Of a stretch of 64,000 bases of DNA, positions 44,519 to 54,599 are shown in pieces. A model generated the notes under the pieces. The model saw only the letters and a list, made by a program, of their open reading frames with translations, was not told where the DNA came from and made no database searches. Origin of the DNA: an uncultured Shewanella sp. (GTDB lineage: Bacteria > Pseudomonadota > Gammaproteobacteria > Enterobacterales > Shewanellaceae). The stretch covers positions 287,093-351,092 of the forward strand of contig CANNEE010000003.1 of the NCBI GenBank assembly GCA_947503555.1, in the 5' to 3' direction. Every line of letters starts with the position of its first letter. Within the stretch, counting starts at the first letter, position 1. The position numbers were made by a program, and so were the translations under genes.

Positions 44519-45406
44519 ATGGACGTAAAAGTATTCAGAACCTTCCTTGAAGTGGCGAAGGAAAAGCATTTTGGACGGGCAGCAGAGAATTTATATATCA
44601 CTCAAGCTGCTGTTAGTGCCCGCATTAAACAATTAGAAGTGTTTTTTGATACCAGTCTATTTAAGCGTGATCGTAATGCGATAAAGCTGACTTCAGCCGG
44701 AGAGAGATTAGTCGGATATGCTGAAGTCATGGTGAGTTCATTGGAACAAGCAAAGTTTGAACTGTCATTAGAAAAAGGAAAAGCTTTACAGCTCACTATA
44801 GGCGGAACCCCCAATATATGGGATGCTTACTTACAAAATTGTTTAAGTGAAGTTACAGATGCGTTTCAGGGGTACGGTTTTATCGCTGAAGCCCAATCTC
44901 GGGAACAACTCAATCGACATTTATTAGAACGTACCCTTGATATGGCGTTTGTGTTTGATCCTATTAAGTCAGACGAGCTAGCTTGTAATCACATTACCGA
45001 TTTGACCTTAACCTTAGTTTCTACTCAGGCATGCAATATTACTCAAGCTTTTGAAGACAACTATATTTATGTCGATTGGGGGACTCGCTTTGCGTCTGAA
45101 CATGCCGAGCGACATCCGTCTGTGCCCGCACCTTATATGCGAACTTCGACAGGTCGTATCGCCTTGGATTTTATTTTAGAGAAAGGTGGAACCGCTTATC
45201 TTCCTAGTTCGGTTGTGCGTCCTTTTTTGGCTAGTGGCAATTTGTTTAAGGTTGCTGAGAGTGAAGATTGGTTTCGTCCTATCTACTTAACTTATAGAAA
45301 ATCCAGCACTTCGATCGCAGCGATTAAGCAGGTGGAAAATCTTGTTGTGGATATCCCTCCCTATACAGCGTATAGCTTGCAGCAGGCGGGTGAGGGAGAT
45401 TGTTAG
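44519..45406 (+). CDS. hdfR: HdfR-like LysR family regulator
   Basis: A 295-residue LysR regulator. Its N-terminus MDVKVFRTFLEVAKEKHFGRAAENLY closely follows that of E. coli HdfR, a repressor of flhDC, with the HFGRAAE and RIKQLE elements and VRLTAAGE-like KLTSAGERL. It is divergent from a maoP-like gene, the same arrangement as hdfR-maoP in E. coli, which supports the assignment. The KdsB-like gene begins 4 bases after its stop, so the two are probably co-transcribed. Its target here is likely the divergent operon. Confidence 0.8.
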   Translation: MDVKVFRTFLEVAKEKHFGRAAENLYITQAAVSARIKQLEVFFDTSLFKRDRNAIKLTSAGERLVGYAEVMVSSLEQAKFELSLEKGKALQLTIGGTPNIWDAYLQNCLSEVTDAFQGYGFIAEAQSREQLNRHLLERTLDMAFVFDPIKSDELACNHITDLTLTLVSTQACNITQAFEDNYIYVDWGTRFASEHAERHPSVPAPYMRTSTGRIALDFILEKGGTAYLPSSVVRPFLASGNLFKVAESEDWFRPIYLTYRKSSTSIAAIKQVENLVVDIPPYTAYSLQQAGEGDC

Positions 45407-45410
45407 TTTT

Positions 45411-46217
45411 ATGTCGGTAAAAATCATTATTCCCGTTAGGTATCAAGGTACTCGCATGCAAGGACGTCCACTAAGGGATGATACTGGTTGGCCTCTTATT
45501 CGCCATGTCTATGACAATGCCAAACGTGTCAATGGTGTCGATGAGGTGATAGTCGCGACCGACGATGAAAGAGTGGCAAAGGTGGTCACTGGCTTTGGTG
45601 GTAAAGCTATTTTGTCAAAAACAGCGCATCGCAATGGCTCTGAGCGCGTATATGAGGTGGCTAAGGCGTTCCATCCCGAGGATATTATCGTCAATATTCA
45701 GGGAGATGAGCCCGAGTTTGAGCCAAAAGATATTGAAAAGCTTATCGCGCTTCATCAAACATTTAAGCCAGACATGACCACCGCTGCAGTGCCTTTTTGT
45801 GATAATGGACCTAAGTCTGGGCATCTGTCGCCACTCGACCCTAACTGCGTTAAGGTGATTACCTCCAAACTTAAACATAATGAAGCTTGTGATGTGACTT
45901 GGGGCAAGGCAATTTACTTCTCTCGTAGCTTGATGCCTTACTCATTTGCAGAGCAAGGTGAGGTGGCTAAACCATCTGATTACCTGCTGCACTCAGGTAT
46001 TTATCTGTATAGCTTGGCTAAGCTCGAACAATTTTGTCAGTTGCCTATGGGGCAGCTTGAAGCTAAGGAGAAGCTTGAGCAGTTACGCGGTATTGAGAAC
46101 GACTTCACCATTCTTGTTGGCATTCAGTCTAACATACCAGCCAAGATCAATACCGATGAAGATTATGCAAGTTTTGCATCGCGTTGGCACTCACATCAAA
46201 ATAATGAGTTAAATTAG
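45411..46217 (+). CDS. KdsB-like CMP-Kdo synthetase family nucleotidyltransferase
   Basis: I start at the ATG at 45411, since the longer frame would lie inside the HdfR-like gene. The 268-residue product has the sugar-nucleotidyltransferase fold. Family motifs are IIPVRYQGTRMQGRPL (KdsB has RYASTRLPGKPL), HRNGSERVYEV, NIQGDEPEFEP, HSGIYLYSLAKLEQF, and LEAKEKLEQLRGIEND. Departures at the N-terminal loop (QG for AS, MQG for LPG) suggest a paralogue that may activate a different sugar acid. It follows the HdfR-like gene directly, not an LPS operon. Normal KdsB activity cannot be excluded. Confidence 0.75.
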   Translation: MSVKIIIPVRYQGTRMQGRPLRDDTGWPLIRHVYDNAKRVNGVDEVIVATDDERVAKVVTGFGGKAILSKTAHRNGSERVYEVAKAFHPEDIIVNIQGDEPEFEPKDIEKLIALHQTFKPDMTTAAVPFCDNGPKSGHLSPLDPNCVKVITSKLKHNEACDVTWGKAIYFSRSLMPYSFAEQGEVAKPSDYLLHSGIYLYSLAKLEQFCQLPMGQLEAKEKLEQLRGIENDFTILVGIQSNIPAKINTDEDYASFASRWHSHQNNELN

Positions 46218-46253
46218 CCCTGTTCAGCTGTCTATTTTGTGTTGCAGATGGTT

Positions 46254-46283
46254 AAGAGCTAATTAAGTAAGAGCTAACTAAGT
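46254..46283 (+). repeat. Tandem 15-bp direct repeat
   Basis: AAGAGCTAATTAAGT is followed immediately by AAGAGCTAACTAAGT, matching at 14 of 15 bases, 37 bases after the KdsB-like stop. Confidence 0.6.
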
Positions 46284-46325
46284 CTGCGATTAAAAGCTGT
46301 ATTGCACAATGTGTAAATATTCTAT

Positions 46326-46358
46326 CGAATCAGTCGTTTGTCTTACGCTACTGATTCG
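46326..46358. repeat. 9-bp inverted repeat upstream of the chemoreceptor gene
   Basis: CGAATCAGT and ACTGATTCG are perfect inverted arms 15 bases apart. There is no T run, so it is more likely an operator or RNA hairpin than a terminator. Confidence 0.4.
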
Positions 46359-46432
46359 CATAATAACCTGCCTTGGCTATGCTTGAATACGGCGCTTTGA
46401 TTTGTTGTTCATGCCTTTTGTCAGATCAATGC

Positions 46433-46447
46433 GCAGATATTATCTGC
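46433..46447. promoter_or_regulatory. Palindrome just before the chemoreceptor ribosome binding site
   Basis: GCAGATATTATCTGC is a perfect 7-1-7 palindrome ending 7 bases before the AAGGA ribosome binding site. It could be a repressor operator or a translation-controlling hairpin. Confidence 0.35.
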
Positions 46448-46465
46448 ATTAACAAGGATGTTGTT

Positions 46466-48343
46466 ATGAATACCATTACTGTCAAAGCTAAGCTGGTTTT
46501 AGTCTCTATTTTTATCGCGCTAAGTTTATTGTTGCTTTCGGTGCTTGTGCTTGGGCATATCAGTAAAGTACGTAAGCTGGATGAAACCTTAGTTTTGCTT
46601 CAGGCCAGCGAGCTTCAATTGTTGACATTAAGGCGTGATGAAAAGGACTTTTTGTCTAGGTTAGATCTCGCTTACAGAGACAAGTTTAATCAAGATTTTC
46701 AACAGTTAAAGCAACAAACTGCCAAGTTAAAACAGGCTTTCTCTTCGGTAGACTTTAGTCATGACGCAGCAATAGCAGCGCTAAATAAAGGCCTAGATGA
46801 CTATCATAAGCAATTTTCTCTTATCGTCTCCATACATGAATCAATAGGTTTAACCTATGAGCAAGGTGAAAGGGAGCAGCTCAGGCAAGCAGTGCACCAG
46901 GCAGAGAAGATAATTAACAACTTAGGCTCATCAGAACTGATGAGTGCAATGCTGATGTTAAGGCGCTATGAGAAAGACTTTCTGCTCAGAAAGCAGGAAA
47001 AGTATTTACAAACGTTTGAACAACATTACGCATTATTTTTTCAAACCATAGAGGATGTAGAGATTGACCCGGCTAATTCCGAGGTGCTTAAAGAAAAAAT
47101 GGCCCGTTATCGTCAACTGTTTTATCAGATGGTCGAAGAGCATAAAGCACTTGGACTAAGCCATGACACTGGCATTAGAGGTGATTTACGTAAGCAAGCT
47201 CAGCAAGTAGAGCGCTTATTTTTAACTTTAGAACATGAGACCGCGGAATTTTTAGAAATTAGTACAGAGCAGACTAAGACTCAGTTTATAGCGACCATTT
47301 TGCTCATTGCAGTGTTTGTTGTCGCAGGTGTGCTGCTTATTTCCGTCAATATCAGCAATAGACTGAGTCAGTTTGAAACCTATTTAAAAGAGGTAGTGAT
47401 TAACTCAGGTGATCTTTCAACAGCTATTAGTATCGATGGCCGAGATGAGTTAAACCGAATATCCAATCTTTTTAATCGCTTTATTTATAACCTGAAAGGC
47501 ACCTTTGAAGAGATCCCATCCTATGCGCAAAAGCTCGATAGCGCATTCACCGAAAATAGAACCGTATCCGATAGCACTTACCAGCTTGCTGTTTCTCAGT
47601 TGAAAAAATCAGATGAGATGGCATTGGCTATTACTCAGATGGTGCAAGCCACAGATGAGATATGTTCGAGTATTCATATCGCAGCAAACTCCTCTAAAGA
47701 GACCAATGATGCTATGGCCAAAGGCAAGCAAGCGGTTCAAGGGGTAAGTCAAAGCGTGACTCAACTTGCTAAGCGGTTAACGGACTCATCTGAGGTGACT
47801 CATAGGCTTAAGGCCAGTAGTACCGAGATAAGCTCGGTACTGGATGTGATCCAAAGTATTGCCGAGCAAACCAACTTATTAGCACTTAATGCAGCAATTG
47901 AAGCCGCTAGAGCAGGAGAGCAGGGGCGGGGTTTTGCAGTGGTGGCCGATGAAGTTAGAACCCTCGCCAGTCGAACGCAAGAGTCGACAACCCAAATACA
48001 GTCATTGGTTGAAAGTTTTCAAGGTAGTGTACAAAACACGGTTGAAATCATGGAGCAGGGGGCATTAGGTGCGGCTAATGTTGCAGCCGACTCAAGTGCG
48101 ACGCTAAATTTACTGACAGAGCTTGAGGCTGAAGTGAGTAAAATTTTTGAGCTCAATACTAATATCGCCAGTGCATCTGAGCAGCAGAGTGTGATTTCTA
48201 ATTTGATTAGCAGCACTGTGGAGGAGATTAAACAGATGGCTTCTGAGACCGCGAATCAATCTAATTTGAGTAGTGAGTCCAGCTCTGAAGTCGAAGGTAT
48301 TGCTTCTGGGTTAAAGCAGTTGGTGGCAAGTTATCAGTTATAG
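46466..48343 (+). CDS. Methyl-accepting chemotaxis protein with HBM-type sensor
   Basis: I start at the ATG at 46466, preceded by AAGGA; the longer frame lacks a site. The 625-residue product has a first membrane segment near 9-31. Its periplasmic region of about 250 residues carries two related [10 protein letters not shown] and [10 protein letters not shown] stretches, the hallmark of the helical bimodular (HBM) sensor known to bind small organic acids. The second membrane segment is near 280-300, then HAMP. The signalling tip is [20 protein letters not shown]. No CheR-tethering pentapeptide is seen at the C-terminus. Confidence 0.92.
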   Translation: MNTITVKAKLVLVSIFIALSLLLLSVLVLGHISKVRKLDETLVLLQASELQLLTLRRDEKDFLSRLDLAYRDKFNQDFQQLKQQTAKLKQAFSSVDFSHDAAIAALNKGLDDYHKQFSLIVSIHESIGLTYEQGEREQLRQAVHQAEKIINNLGSSELMSAMLMLRRYEKDFLLRKQEKYLQTFEQHYALFFQTIEDVEIDPANSEVLKEKMARYRQLFYQMVEEHKALGLSHDTGIRGDLRKQAQQVERLFLTLEHETAEFLEISTEQTKTQFIATILLIAVFVVAGVLLISVNISNRLSQFETYLKEVVINSGDLSTAISIDGRDELNRISNLFNRFIYNLKGTFEEIPSYAQKLDSAFTENRTVSDSTYQLAVSQLKKSDEMALAITQMVQATDEICSSIHIAANSSKETNDAMAKGKQAVQGVSQSVTQLAKRLTDSSEVTHRLKASSTEISSVLDVIQSIAEQTNLLALNAAIEAARAGEQGRGFAVVADEVRTLASRTQESTTQIQSLVESFQGSVQNTVEIMEQGALGAANVAADSSATLNLLTELEAEVSKIFELNTNIASASEQQSVISNLISSTVEEIKQMASETANQSNLSSESSSEVEGIASGLKQLVASYQL

Positions 48344-48399
48344 CTTGATTGTTATCGTTACGAGTATGGGGCGCTTATCAAGATGATAGCGATTGTGAT

Positions 48400-48450
48400 T
48401 AGGGCTGTTGAGCTTTTAAGGTGTTTTTGCAGTAAAGTTCAACAGCACTT
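48400..48450 (+). repeat. Short relative of the 40.7-kb repeat element
   Basis: GGGCTGTTGAGCTTTTAAGGTG and the following GTTTTTGCAG match the left end of the element at 40669 (GGGCTGTTGACCTTTCAAGG, GTTTTTGCAG). The piece is itself an inverted repeat: GCTGTTGAGCTTT against AAAGTTCAACAGC. It could be a solo remnant or a functional hairpin at the end of the chemoreceptor transcript. Confidence 0.5.
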
Positions 48451-48499
48451 AGGGCTTCTTCGCTTAGGCGCTTTATTTGCCAAGCTTGTCAGTTAGCGC

Positions 48500-50428
48500 T
48501 TAATTTGAGGTAATTAAGTCATTGACCGCTTTGGATACTAGGTCTTTTTTCACACTAGCTTTGGCATCGGCCTTGTTAAACCAGAAGCTCATCGGCTGGT
48601 CAAAACCTATGCCGTGCATATAGTTGTATATGGCTTTTCGCAATCCTTCGCCAAGCGAGTCATGATCCACACCTGTGGGGTCGATAAAGTCGACATCATT
48701 TTGGGCAAATTCGATATTGTTTTGTTCAACCAGTGTGATACCAAAGTTTTCTGGATTCATACCTATAGGGCTGTGAACCGTGGCGACAAATCTGTGCCAA
48801 TAGGCTGATTGAAAGCAGCCCTGCTGCATCAATTGGCGCACCATTTCCAAAGAATCTATGGTTTCTTGCTCCGTTTGCGTTGGAAAACCATACATAAGGT
48901 AGGCGTGCACTAGGATGCCAGCATTACTGAATGCCTTAGTTACCTGAGCGACTCGCTCAACACTCACTCCCTTCTTCATTAGCTTTAGTAGTCTGTCCGA
49001 AGCCACTTCTAGGCCGCCGCTTACGGCGATACAACCTGAATCGGCGAGTAATTGGCAGCGAGCTTGGCTAAAGGTGCGCTCAAAACGTATATTGCCCCAC
49101 CAACTGATAACAACATTGCGTTCAATAAGACGCTTTGCCAATGCAAATAGTAATTTGGGAGGCAGAGCTTCGTCGACGAAATGGAATCCAGTTTGTCCAG
49201 TTTCTTCGATAAGCTGCTCTATTCTATCGACTAAGGTATCGGCACTAGCCGAGTCAAAACGGTCGATATAATCTAGGCTAACATCACAGAAGCTACACTT
49301 ACGCCAGTAGCAGCCATGGGCTATGGTGAGTTTGTTCCAGCGTCCATCGCTCCATATACGATGCATAGGGTTTAGCATTTCGCATAAAGAAAGATATTCA
49401 TCTAAGGGTAAGCCGTCATAAACAGGAGCGCCGACATCGGTTTGAGGAATATCGGTCAGTTCGGGGTTTTGATTAAGGTGCACATAGGTTTGACCATTTT
49501 CATCTTCGGCTAGAAAATAGGTGCGTACTAATTCATCAGGCGAGCGTTTGCCTTCAAAATACTCCAATAAAGTGAGTAGTGGACGCTCTCCATCATCAAG
49601 GCAGATAAAATCGATAAACTCAAAGACCCGAACATCCTTAAGTGCCCGCAGCTCGGTGTTAATGAAACCACCACCCATAATGATGGGAATGTGCGGATTA
49701 ATCGCCTTACAGGTTTGGGCAATTCTCAACGCCCCCAGCATATTGCCGGGAAAGGGTACCGTTAAGGCAATAACACTAGGTTGTGTATCTTCAAGATAGT
49801 GTTCTACTAGCTGCTCAAGAATCTCTGAGCTAAAACTAGGTTCAGCCATTAATGTCTGGTAGAGGTCATCGAAGCTAGGATTTGCCGCTGCTAGCTGCTC
49901 ACCATATCGGCTGACTTCAAAATAGGGATCGACCCCTTGGGTGATCACGCTAGAGAGGTCATTAATATAGAGAGTGGCGAGATACTTGGCTTTATCTTGA
50001 GCACCAAGATTACCAAAGGCGGCTTGAAGTACATCACCGGATACAGCTTCCATTTGTGCAATAGCATCAAAGGCTGGGCCTTCTGGTAGAAAACGCCGTG
50101 AATTAATTCTTAGGGCAAGGCTAGGATCTTTTCCCTGTAAAAAGCGAATCACCTTCTCTACCGTGAGTTGGTAGCGGTCAAATTCAGCGAGAAAATGGTG
50201 AATAACAGGAGGGAGTTCATCATCTTGGTGATGCTCAAAATTGACCTCGATATGCTGGCGAATGATCTCTAATGCAGGTGCGGTCATCATCTCGAGAAAA
50301 AGCTCAATAGCAGGATCTCGCTGAACGGCCTCATAACCTTGAGAACGCAAGAAGCCCGTTAAATACGCCGTAGCTGGATAGGGCGTATTGAGCTGAGTCA
50401 TCGGAGGGGTCATTGAGAGAACCGTCAT
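48500..50428 (-). CDS. B12-binding-domain radical SAM protein
   Basis: A 642-residue protein. An N-terminal extension of about 200 residues is followed by a cobalamin-binding-like Rossmann segment (SVIALTVPFPGNMLGALRIAQTCK with IPIIMGGGFINTEL, about 215-265). The radical SAM core has the iron-sulfur motif CYWRKCSFC near residue 375, then IRFERTFSQARCQLLADSGC and SGGLEVASDRLL. The usual DxHxxG cobalamin His motif is not obvious, so B12 may not be bound. The reaction is unknown; relatives include methyltransferases and maturases. It is a single gene, with a repeat remnant downstream. Confidence 0.85.
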   Translation of the reverse strand: MTVLSMTPPMTQLNTPYPATAYLTGFLRSQGYEAVQRDPAIELFLEMMTAPALEIIRQHIEVNFEHHQDDELPPVIHHFLAEFDRYQLTVEKVIRFLQGKDPSLALRINSRRFLPEGPAFDAIAQMEAVSGDVLQAAFGNLGAQDKAKYLATLYINDLSSVITQGVDPYFEVSRYGEQLAAANPSFDDLYQTLMAEPSFSSEILEQLVEHYLEDTQPSVIALTVPFPGNMLGALRIAQTCKAINPHIPIIMGGGFINTELRALKDVRVFEFIDFICLDDGERPLLTLLEYFEGKRSPDELVRTYFLAEDENGQTYVHLNQNPELTDIPQTDVGAPVYDGLPLDEYLSLCEMLNPMHRIWSDGRWNKLTIAHGCYWRKCSFCDVSLDYIDRFDSASADTLVDRIEQLIEETGQTGFHFVDEALPPKLLFALAKRLIERNVVISWWGNIRFERTFSQARCQLLADSGCIAVSGGLEVASDRLLKLMKKGVSVERVAQVTKAFSNAGILVHAYLMYGFPTQTEQETIDSLEMVRQLMQQGCFQSAYWHRFVATVHSPIGMNPENFGITLVEQNNIEFAQNDVDFIDPTGVDHDSLGEGLRKAIYNYMHGIGFDQPMSFWFNKADAKASVKKDLVSKAVNDLITSN

Positions 50429-50561
50429 AGCCTGCCTTAGAGTGCTAGCGCCCGTGGTTTATCGAGCATGAGTTTCGCTTAAAGGAGGTGGATTCTAGCA
50501 AATCACTAAGCTAAAGAATACTAAAGCGACTTGAGATTAAGCCGCTTCATAATTTTTGAGT

Positions 50562-52244
50562 TCATGCATTGGTCGCTGCTGAAGCTTGCATTTTGTCGTC
50601 TAAGGTAAATTGGCTTAATAACACTTCGAGCTCTGCTGCTACACCTTCAAGTTGATGACAGATAAGATGTGTTTGTTCTGCCGACTCGGCTGTTTGGTCT
50701 GCGTGATGAGTGATGTTGGATATCCTATCTCCTACGGTATGACTGATTTGCGTTTGATGCTCACTTTGATGCTTGATGCGAATGGCGAACTCATTGGCTT
50801 GCTGCATACTGTTTTCAACCTGCGTGAGTCCTTTGGCGAGTGAGGCTATCGCTTGAGATCTTGCATGGGCGGTGGCACAGGCACTATCTACAGCATTAAG
50901 TGAATGCTCACTACCCAGTTGCAGTTGAGTAATAATCTCTTCTATGTTGCCGGTTGCTTGTTGAGTTCTGCCTGCAAGTTGACGAACCTCATCGGCTACC
51001 ACCGCAAATCCACGGCCATTTTCTCCAGCCCTTGCAGCCTCAATCGCTGCGTTTAGCGCCAGCAGGTTGGTTTGTTCTGCGATAGTTGTAATAACCGCGA
51101 GAATATTGCTCACCTCATCGGTTTGGCTATGGAGTTTACCTATACTGGTTTTCACACTTTCTATTTGCTCGACGAGTGATTGGATCTCGTCGCTGACCGT
51201 AATTGCTTGAGCAGTACTGAGTTGGGCGATTTGTGTTGAGTCGAGAATTAGCTGAGAAGTTTCATGGGTGGCAATATCGATATCACCTTGTTGCAGCTCC
51301 AGCTCTTTCATCTTTGTCTTTACATCAGATGTTTGCTGCAACTGCTCAGTGGCAGCTGATGAGGTTTGTTGAGCTAGCTGGGTCATTTTTCCTGCTGCAT
51401 GGGCTAGCTCGTGGGAAGTATGTTGAACCTGTTCCATGCTAGTTGCGACATTGTGCAGTAGAGAATTAGTGTCGCTAGCGAGTTGTCCTATCTCATCTTG
51501 ACGATTGAGGGGTAAGCGTTGGGTGAGATCTTTACTCTGGGTCACCTTGTTCATAAAACGAGAAGTCGATTTTAAAGGTTTTACGATTAGCTTTTGAATG
51601 CTAAACAGTGCGATAAGAAAACCAATGAGGGTTATGCCCGTCATAATGAGCAGGGCGGTTAGGGTTTTTTGGTGGCTTAGTTTGTTAAGTTTGTCGAGGT
51701 TATATTCAAGCCTGACTACACCCAAAACTTCACCCTCTTGGGCTTGGTGGCAGCCCAAGCAGTTAGTGCCTCTATAGTTAGTGCTCGCTTTCATTGGAAG
51801 TGCTATAACTAGGCCTTTTCCCCAGTCGGCCTTAATCGGCTCTATGATGGTATCACCTTGAAGAGCGCGATTATCTATCGCATCTTTTGCTTGCTGTCCT
51901 GTTAACCCTGGGCCATAAAGCTGATTGACTTTGTTTGAGCGTATGACTCTGACTTCTTCTATTCCCTCTTGAGATAAGGCTTTATCTCTAAGTGTCATTT
52001 TTTGCGCCATGGTGCCCGTCAGCATCATCATGTTTAGGCTGTCGAAATAGTTACTCGCTTTGTCACGAAGTTGTTCGCTCAAAATCGTATTGATAATATG
52101 AGTTTGCTGTTGATACTGATAAAAGGTTGAACTGGCGAGTACTAAAGCAAATACCAAAGCTAAAGTCGTAAGTAGTTTCGCGGTGATAGATTGAGAGACT
52201 GCCGATGGCGTCATTTTAGAGAAGAGGGTGTCTATCCTAGACAT
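50562..52244 (-). CDS. Methyl-accepting chemotaxis protein with CXXCH haem sensor
   Basis: I start at the ATG at 52244 (AGGA upstream), giving 560 residues; longer frames reach 52304. Membrane segments near 20-42 and 190-212 enclose a periplasmic domain with [10 protein letters not shown] (Cys162, Cys165, His166), a c-type haem-binding motif. It sits just before the VLGVVRLEY strand, in the arrangement of the Tll0287/DUF3365-type sensor. HAMP follows, then the signalling tip [20 protein letters not shown]. It probably senses redox state or a gas such as NO or O2 through covalent haem, fitting a respiratory generalist. Confidence 0.88.
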   Translation of the reverse strand: MSRIDTLFSKMTPSAVSQSITAKLLTTLALVFALVLASSTFYQYQQQTHIINTILSEQLRDKASNYFDSLNMMMLTGTMAQKMTLRDKALSQEGIEEVRVIRSNKVNQLYGPGLTGQQAKDAIDNRALQGDTIIEPIKADWGKGLVIALPMKASTNYRGTNCLGCHQAQEGEVLGVVRLEYNLDKLNKLSHQKTLTALLIMTGITLIGFLIALFSIQKLIVKPLKSTSRFMNKVTQSKDLTQRLPLNRQDEIGQLASDTNSLLHNVATSMEQVQHTSHELAHAAGKMTQLAQQTSSAATEQLQQTSDVKTKMKELELQQGDIDIATHETSQLILDSTQIAQLSTAQAITVSDEIQSLVEQIESVKTSIGKLHSQTDEVSNILAVITTIAEQTNLLALNAAIEAARAGENGRGFAVVADEVRQLAGRTQQATGNIEEIITQLQLGSEHSLNAVDSACATAHARSQAIASLAKGLTQVENSMQQANEFAIRIKHQSEHQTQISHTVGDRISNITHHADQTAESAEQTHLICHQLEGVAAELEVLLSQFTLDDKMQASAATNA

Positions 52245-52433
52245 TGAAGCGCATCCTGTTTTAGTTTTAGCCATAGATAACTGCCTAGTGACTAGCAGAT
52301 TCAATATCTGTTATCACTTAATTAGCATTTATCCTAGGTGCAGGTTACGGCTTTATCAGACTGATTTCAATGATTAACCATATATAAAATAGGTATTTAA
52401 GACTATTGGCTAGTTCATTGCTTCTGAAGCATC

Positions 52434-52898
52434 TTATCTATCTTGTGCAGCGTAATATTTGAGGTGTTTTATTTGGTATGAGCCATTTCGTTTAACTAGG
52501 GTAATAGTGATGTCTCCGTCCCCATTTTCAAAATAAACTGGCACCATGTATGTGATATATGTTTCGAACTCTAATCCCGCAATATATATGACACGGGTGC
52601 CCATATATTCAGCTTCAGTGTAGACATCAAATGGTCCTACTTTTGAGGAGAGGTAATTAAAGCCAGCTTGAATGCTGTCAGGCTCGAAATCGAATTCAAC
52701 CTTAGCATCTTTGGTCATCAGTGGAGTGATTCTTTCAACTTGCCAGCTGATTAAACTCTTCATGTTTTTATCTATATAAGGAACAAGCTCGTCTTGGTAT
52801 TCAGCTGACTTTACTTGAACAAATATAAAGCCTGCGATAATAAGTAAGACAAGAATAATCAAAAAATGCTTGAGCATTTTTAGTAGAGTTTTAATCAT
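52434..52898 (-). CDS. Hypothetical membrane-anchored protein
   Basis: A 154-residue protein with one N-terminal membrane segment (residues about 10-30, FLIILVLLIIAGFIFV). A periplasmic domain of about 120 residues follows, predicted helix then beta strands (TRVIYIAGLEFETYITYMVPVYFENGDGDITITLVKR). The late beta-rich region resembles small NTF2-like or DUF4019-like domains, but I do not recognise a family. It lies alone between the haem chemoreceptor and pepA. Confidence 0.7.
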   Translation of the reverse strand: MIKTLLKMLKHFLIILVLLIIAGFIFVQVKSAEYQDELVPYIDKNMKSLISWQVERITPLMTKDAKVEFDFEPDSIQAGFNYLSSKVGPFDVYTEAEYMGTRVIYIAGLEFETYITYMVPVYFENGDGDITITLVKRNGSYQIKHLKYYAAQDR

Positions 52899-53023
52899 AG
52901 TGGTAACGTATTAGTCCGTTCAGTAGCCTAGTAGCCTAGTAGACTATATTGAAATCTATGGCATTACTCTATATGTGTGGTGCTGGAGAGTGACTTGGTT
53001 CAAGAAATAAAGCCAGATAAAAC

Positions 53024-53060
53024 AAAAGGTAAAGAGCTCGCTCTTTACCTTTTGTATTTT
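53024..53060 (-). terminator. Terminator after pepA
   Basis: Perfect 13-base arms AAAAGGTAAAGAG and CTCTTTACCTTTT around CTCG. On the minus strand the hairpin runs into T residues. Confidence 0.9.
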
Positions 53061-53090
53061 CTTAAGTTATCACGCCTACTTAAGGGGGAA

Positions 53091-54599
53091 TTACTCGCCT
53101 TGCTCAACACCTGCACGGTTAAGTACAAATTGAGCTAATAATGGCACTGGGCGACCAGTTGAACCTTTCTTGGCTCCACTGTTCCATGCAGTACCCGCGA
53201 CATCTAAGTGAGCCCAGTTATACTTTTTCGCAAAGCGAGAAAGGAAACAGGCGGCGGTGATTGAGCCAGCAGGACGACCACCTAGGTTAGTCATATCTGC
53301 AAATGGGCTATCGAGTAGTTCTTGATACTCATCCCATAGCGGCATACGCCATGCTCTATCGCCACTTTGTTCGCCAGCATTAAGCATTTCATGGGCAAGT
53401 GGGTTGTGGGAAGAGAACAGGCCAGAAGCATGTTTACCTAGCGCGATAACACAGGCACCAGTTAGGGTTGCGGTATCTATCACTAGTTCAGGGTCAAAGC
53501 GTTCAACATAGGTCAGTACATCACAGAGAACTAAACGCCCTTCAGCATCGGTATTAAGCACTTCAACGGTTTGTCCTGACATGGTGGTAAGAATATCACC
53601 TGGACGATATGAGTTGCCCGATGGCATGTTCTCACAGCCAGCTAGAATACCAATGACATTGACTGGTAGCTTCATTTCACAGATGGCCTTCATGGCACCT
53701 ATGACACCAGCTGCGCCTCCCATGTCGTACTTCATTTCATCCATGGCTTCACCAGGCTTAAGTGAAATACCACCAGAGTCAAATGTCAGGCCTTTACCGA
53801 CAAGCACAATTGGCTTAGCTGTTTGATCGACACTACCTTGGTAGTTCATCACTGTCATGATGGACTCGTTAGCACTACCACGACCGACGGCTAGGTATGT
53901 GTGCATGCCTAGTTTTTCCATCTGCTCTTCACCAACAGTGGTGACATCCAGTGCTTCATAGGTCTCAGCCATTTGGCGAGCTTGGGAAGCTAGGTAAGCT
54001 GGATTACAGATGTTTGGTGGCATATTGGCCACATCGCGACAAAGGTTCATACCTTCAGATACTGCGATACCATGTTCGATTGCACGCTCACCAACAGGGA
54101 GTTCTCTACGAGTGGGTACGTTAAAGACTAACTTACGTAGTGGGCGACGGGTCTCACCTTTATTTGTCTTTAAAGAGTCAAAACTATAAAGACTCGATTT
54201 AGTCGTCTCTACGGCTTGGCGCACTTTCCAGTATGTGTCACGGCTTTTAACGTGTAGTTCGGTGAGGAAGCAAACGGCTTCCATAGAGCCAGTTTCATTT
54301 AATGTATTAATGGTCTTAGCAATGATCTGCTTATATTGACGCTCGTCTAGCTCTCTTTCCTTGCCACAACCGACAAGTAATACGCGTTCGCTTAATACAT
54401 TGGGAACATGATGTAACAGCAACATTTGCCCTGGCTTACCTTCAAGGTCACCGCGGCGTAGTAGGTTACTGATATATCCTTCGCTGATCTTGTCCAGCTG
54501 CTCAGCGATGCCTGAGAGGCGACGAGGTTCGTAAACACCTACCACTATGCAGGCTGAACGTTGTTTCTCCGGGCTACCGCTTTTTACGCTAAACTCCAT
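53091..54599 (-). CDS. pepA: Leucyl aminopeptidase A
   Basis: A 502-residue M17 metallo-aminopeptidase, near-identical in layout to E. coli PepA. I start at the ATG at 54599 because E. coli PepA begins [15 protein letters not shown] at this point. Metal and catalytic motifs are [28 protein letters not shown], and [12 protein letters not shown]. In E. coli PepA also acts as XerC/D accessory and transcriptional regulator. It is divergent from lptF, as in E. coli, but holC-valS no longer follow. Confidence 0.98.
   Translation of the reverse strand: MEFSVKSGSPEKQRSACIVVGVYEPRRLSGIAEQLDKISEGYISNLLRRGDLEGKPGQMLLLHHVPNVLSERVLLVGCGKERELDERQYKQIIAKTINTLNETGSMEAVCFLTELHVKSRDTYWKVRQAVETTKSSLYSFDSLKTNKGETRRPLRKLVFNVPTRRELPVGERAIEHGIAVSEGMNLCRDVANMPPNICNPAYLASQARQMAETYEALDVTTVGEEQMEKLGMHTYLAVGRGSANESIMTVMNYQGSVDQTAKPIVLVGKGLTFDSGGISLKPGEAMDEMKYDMGGAAGVIGAMKAICEMKLPVNVIGILAGCENMPSGNSYRPGDILTTMSGQTVEVLNTDAEGRLVLCDVLTYVERFDPELVIDTATLTGACVIALGKHASGLFSSHNPLAHEMLNAGEQSGDRAWRMPLWDEYQELLDSPFADMTNLGGRPAGSITAACFLSRFAKKYNWAHLDVAGTAWNSGAKKGSTGRPVPLLAQFVLNRAGVEQGE

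Noticed and set aside
40957-46217. A Kdo8N (8-amino-Kdo) biosynthesis cluster
   Set aside because: Suggested by the KdsB-like gene in a likely Shewanella, but the aminotransferase and dehydrogenase genes (kdnA, kdnB) are absent.
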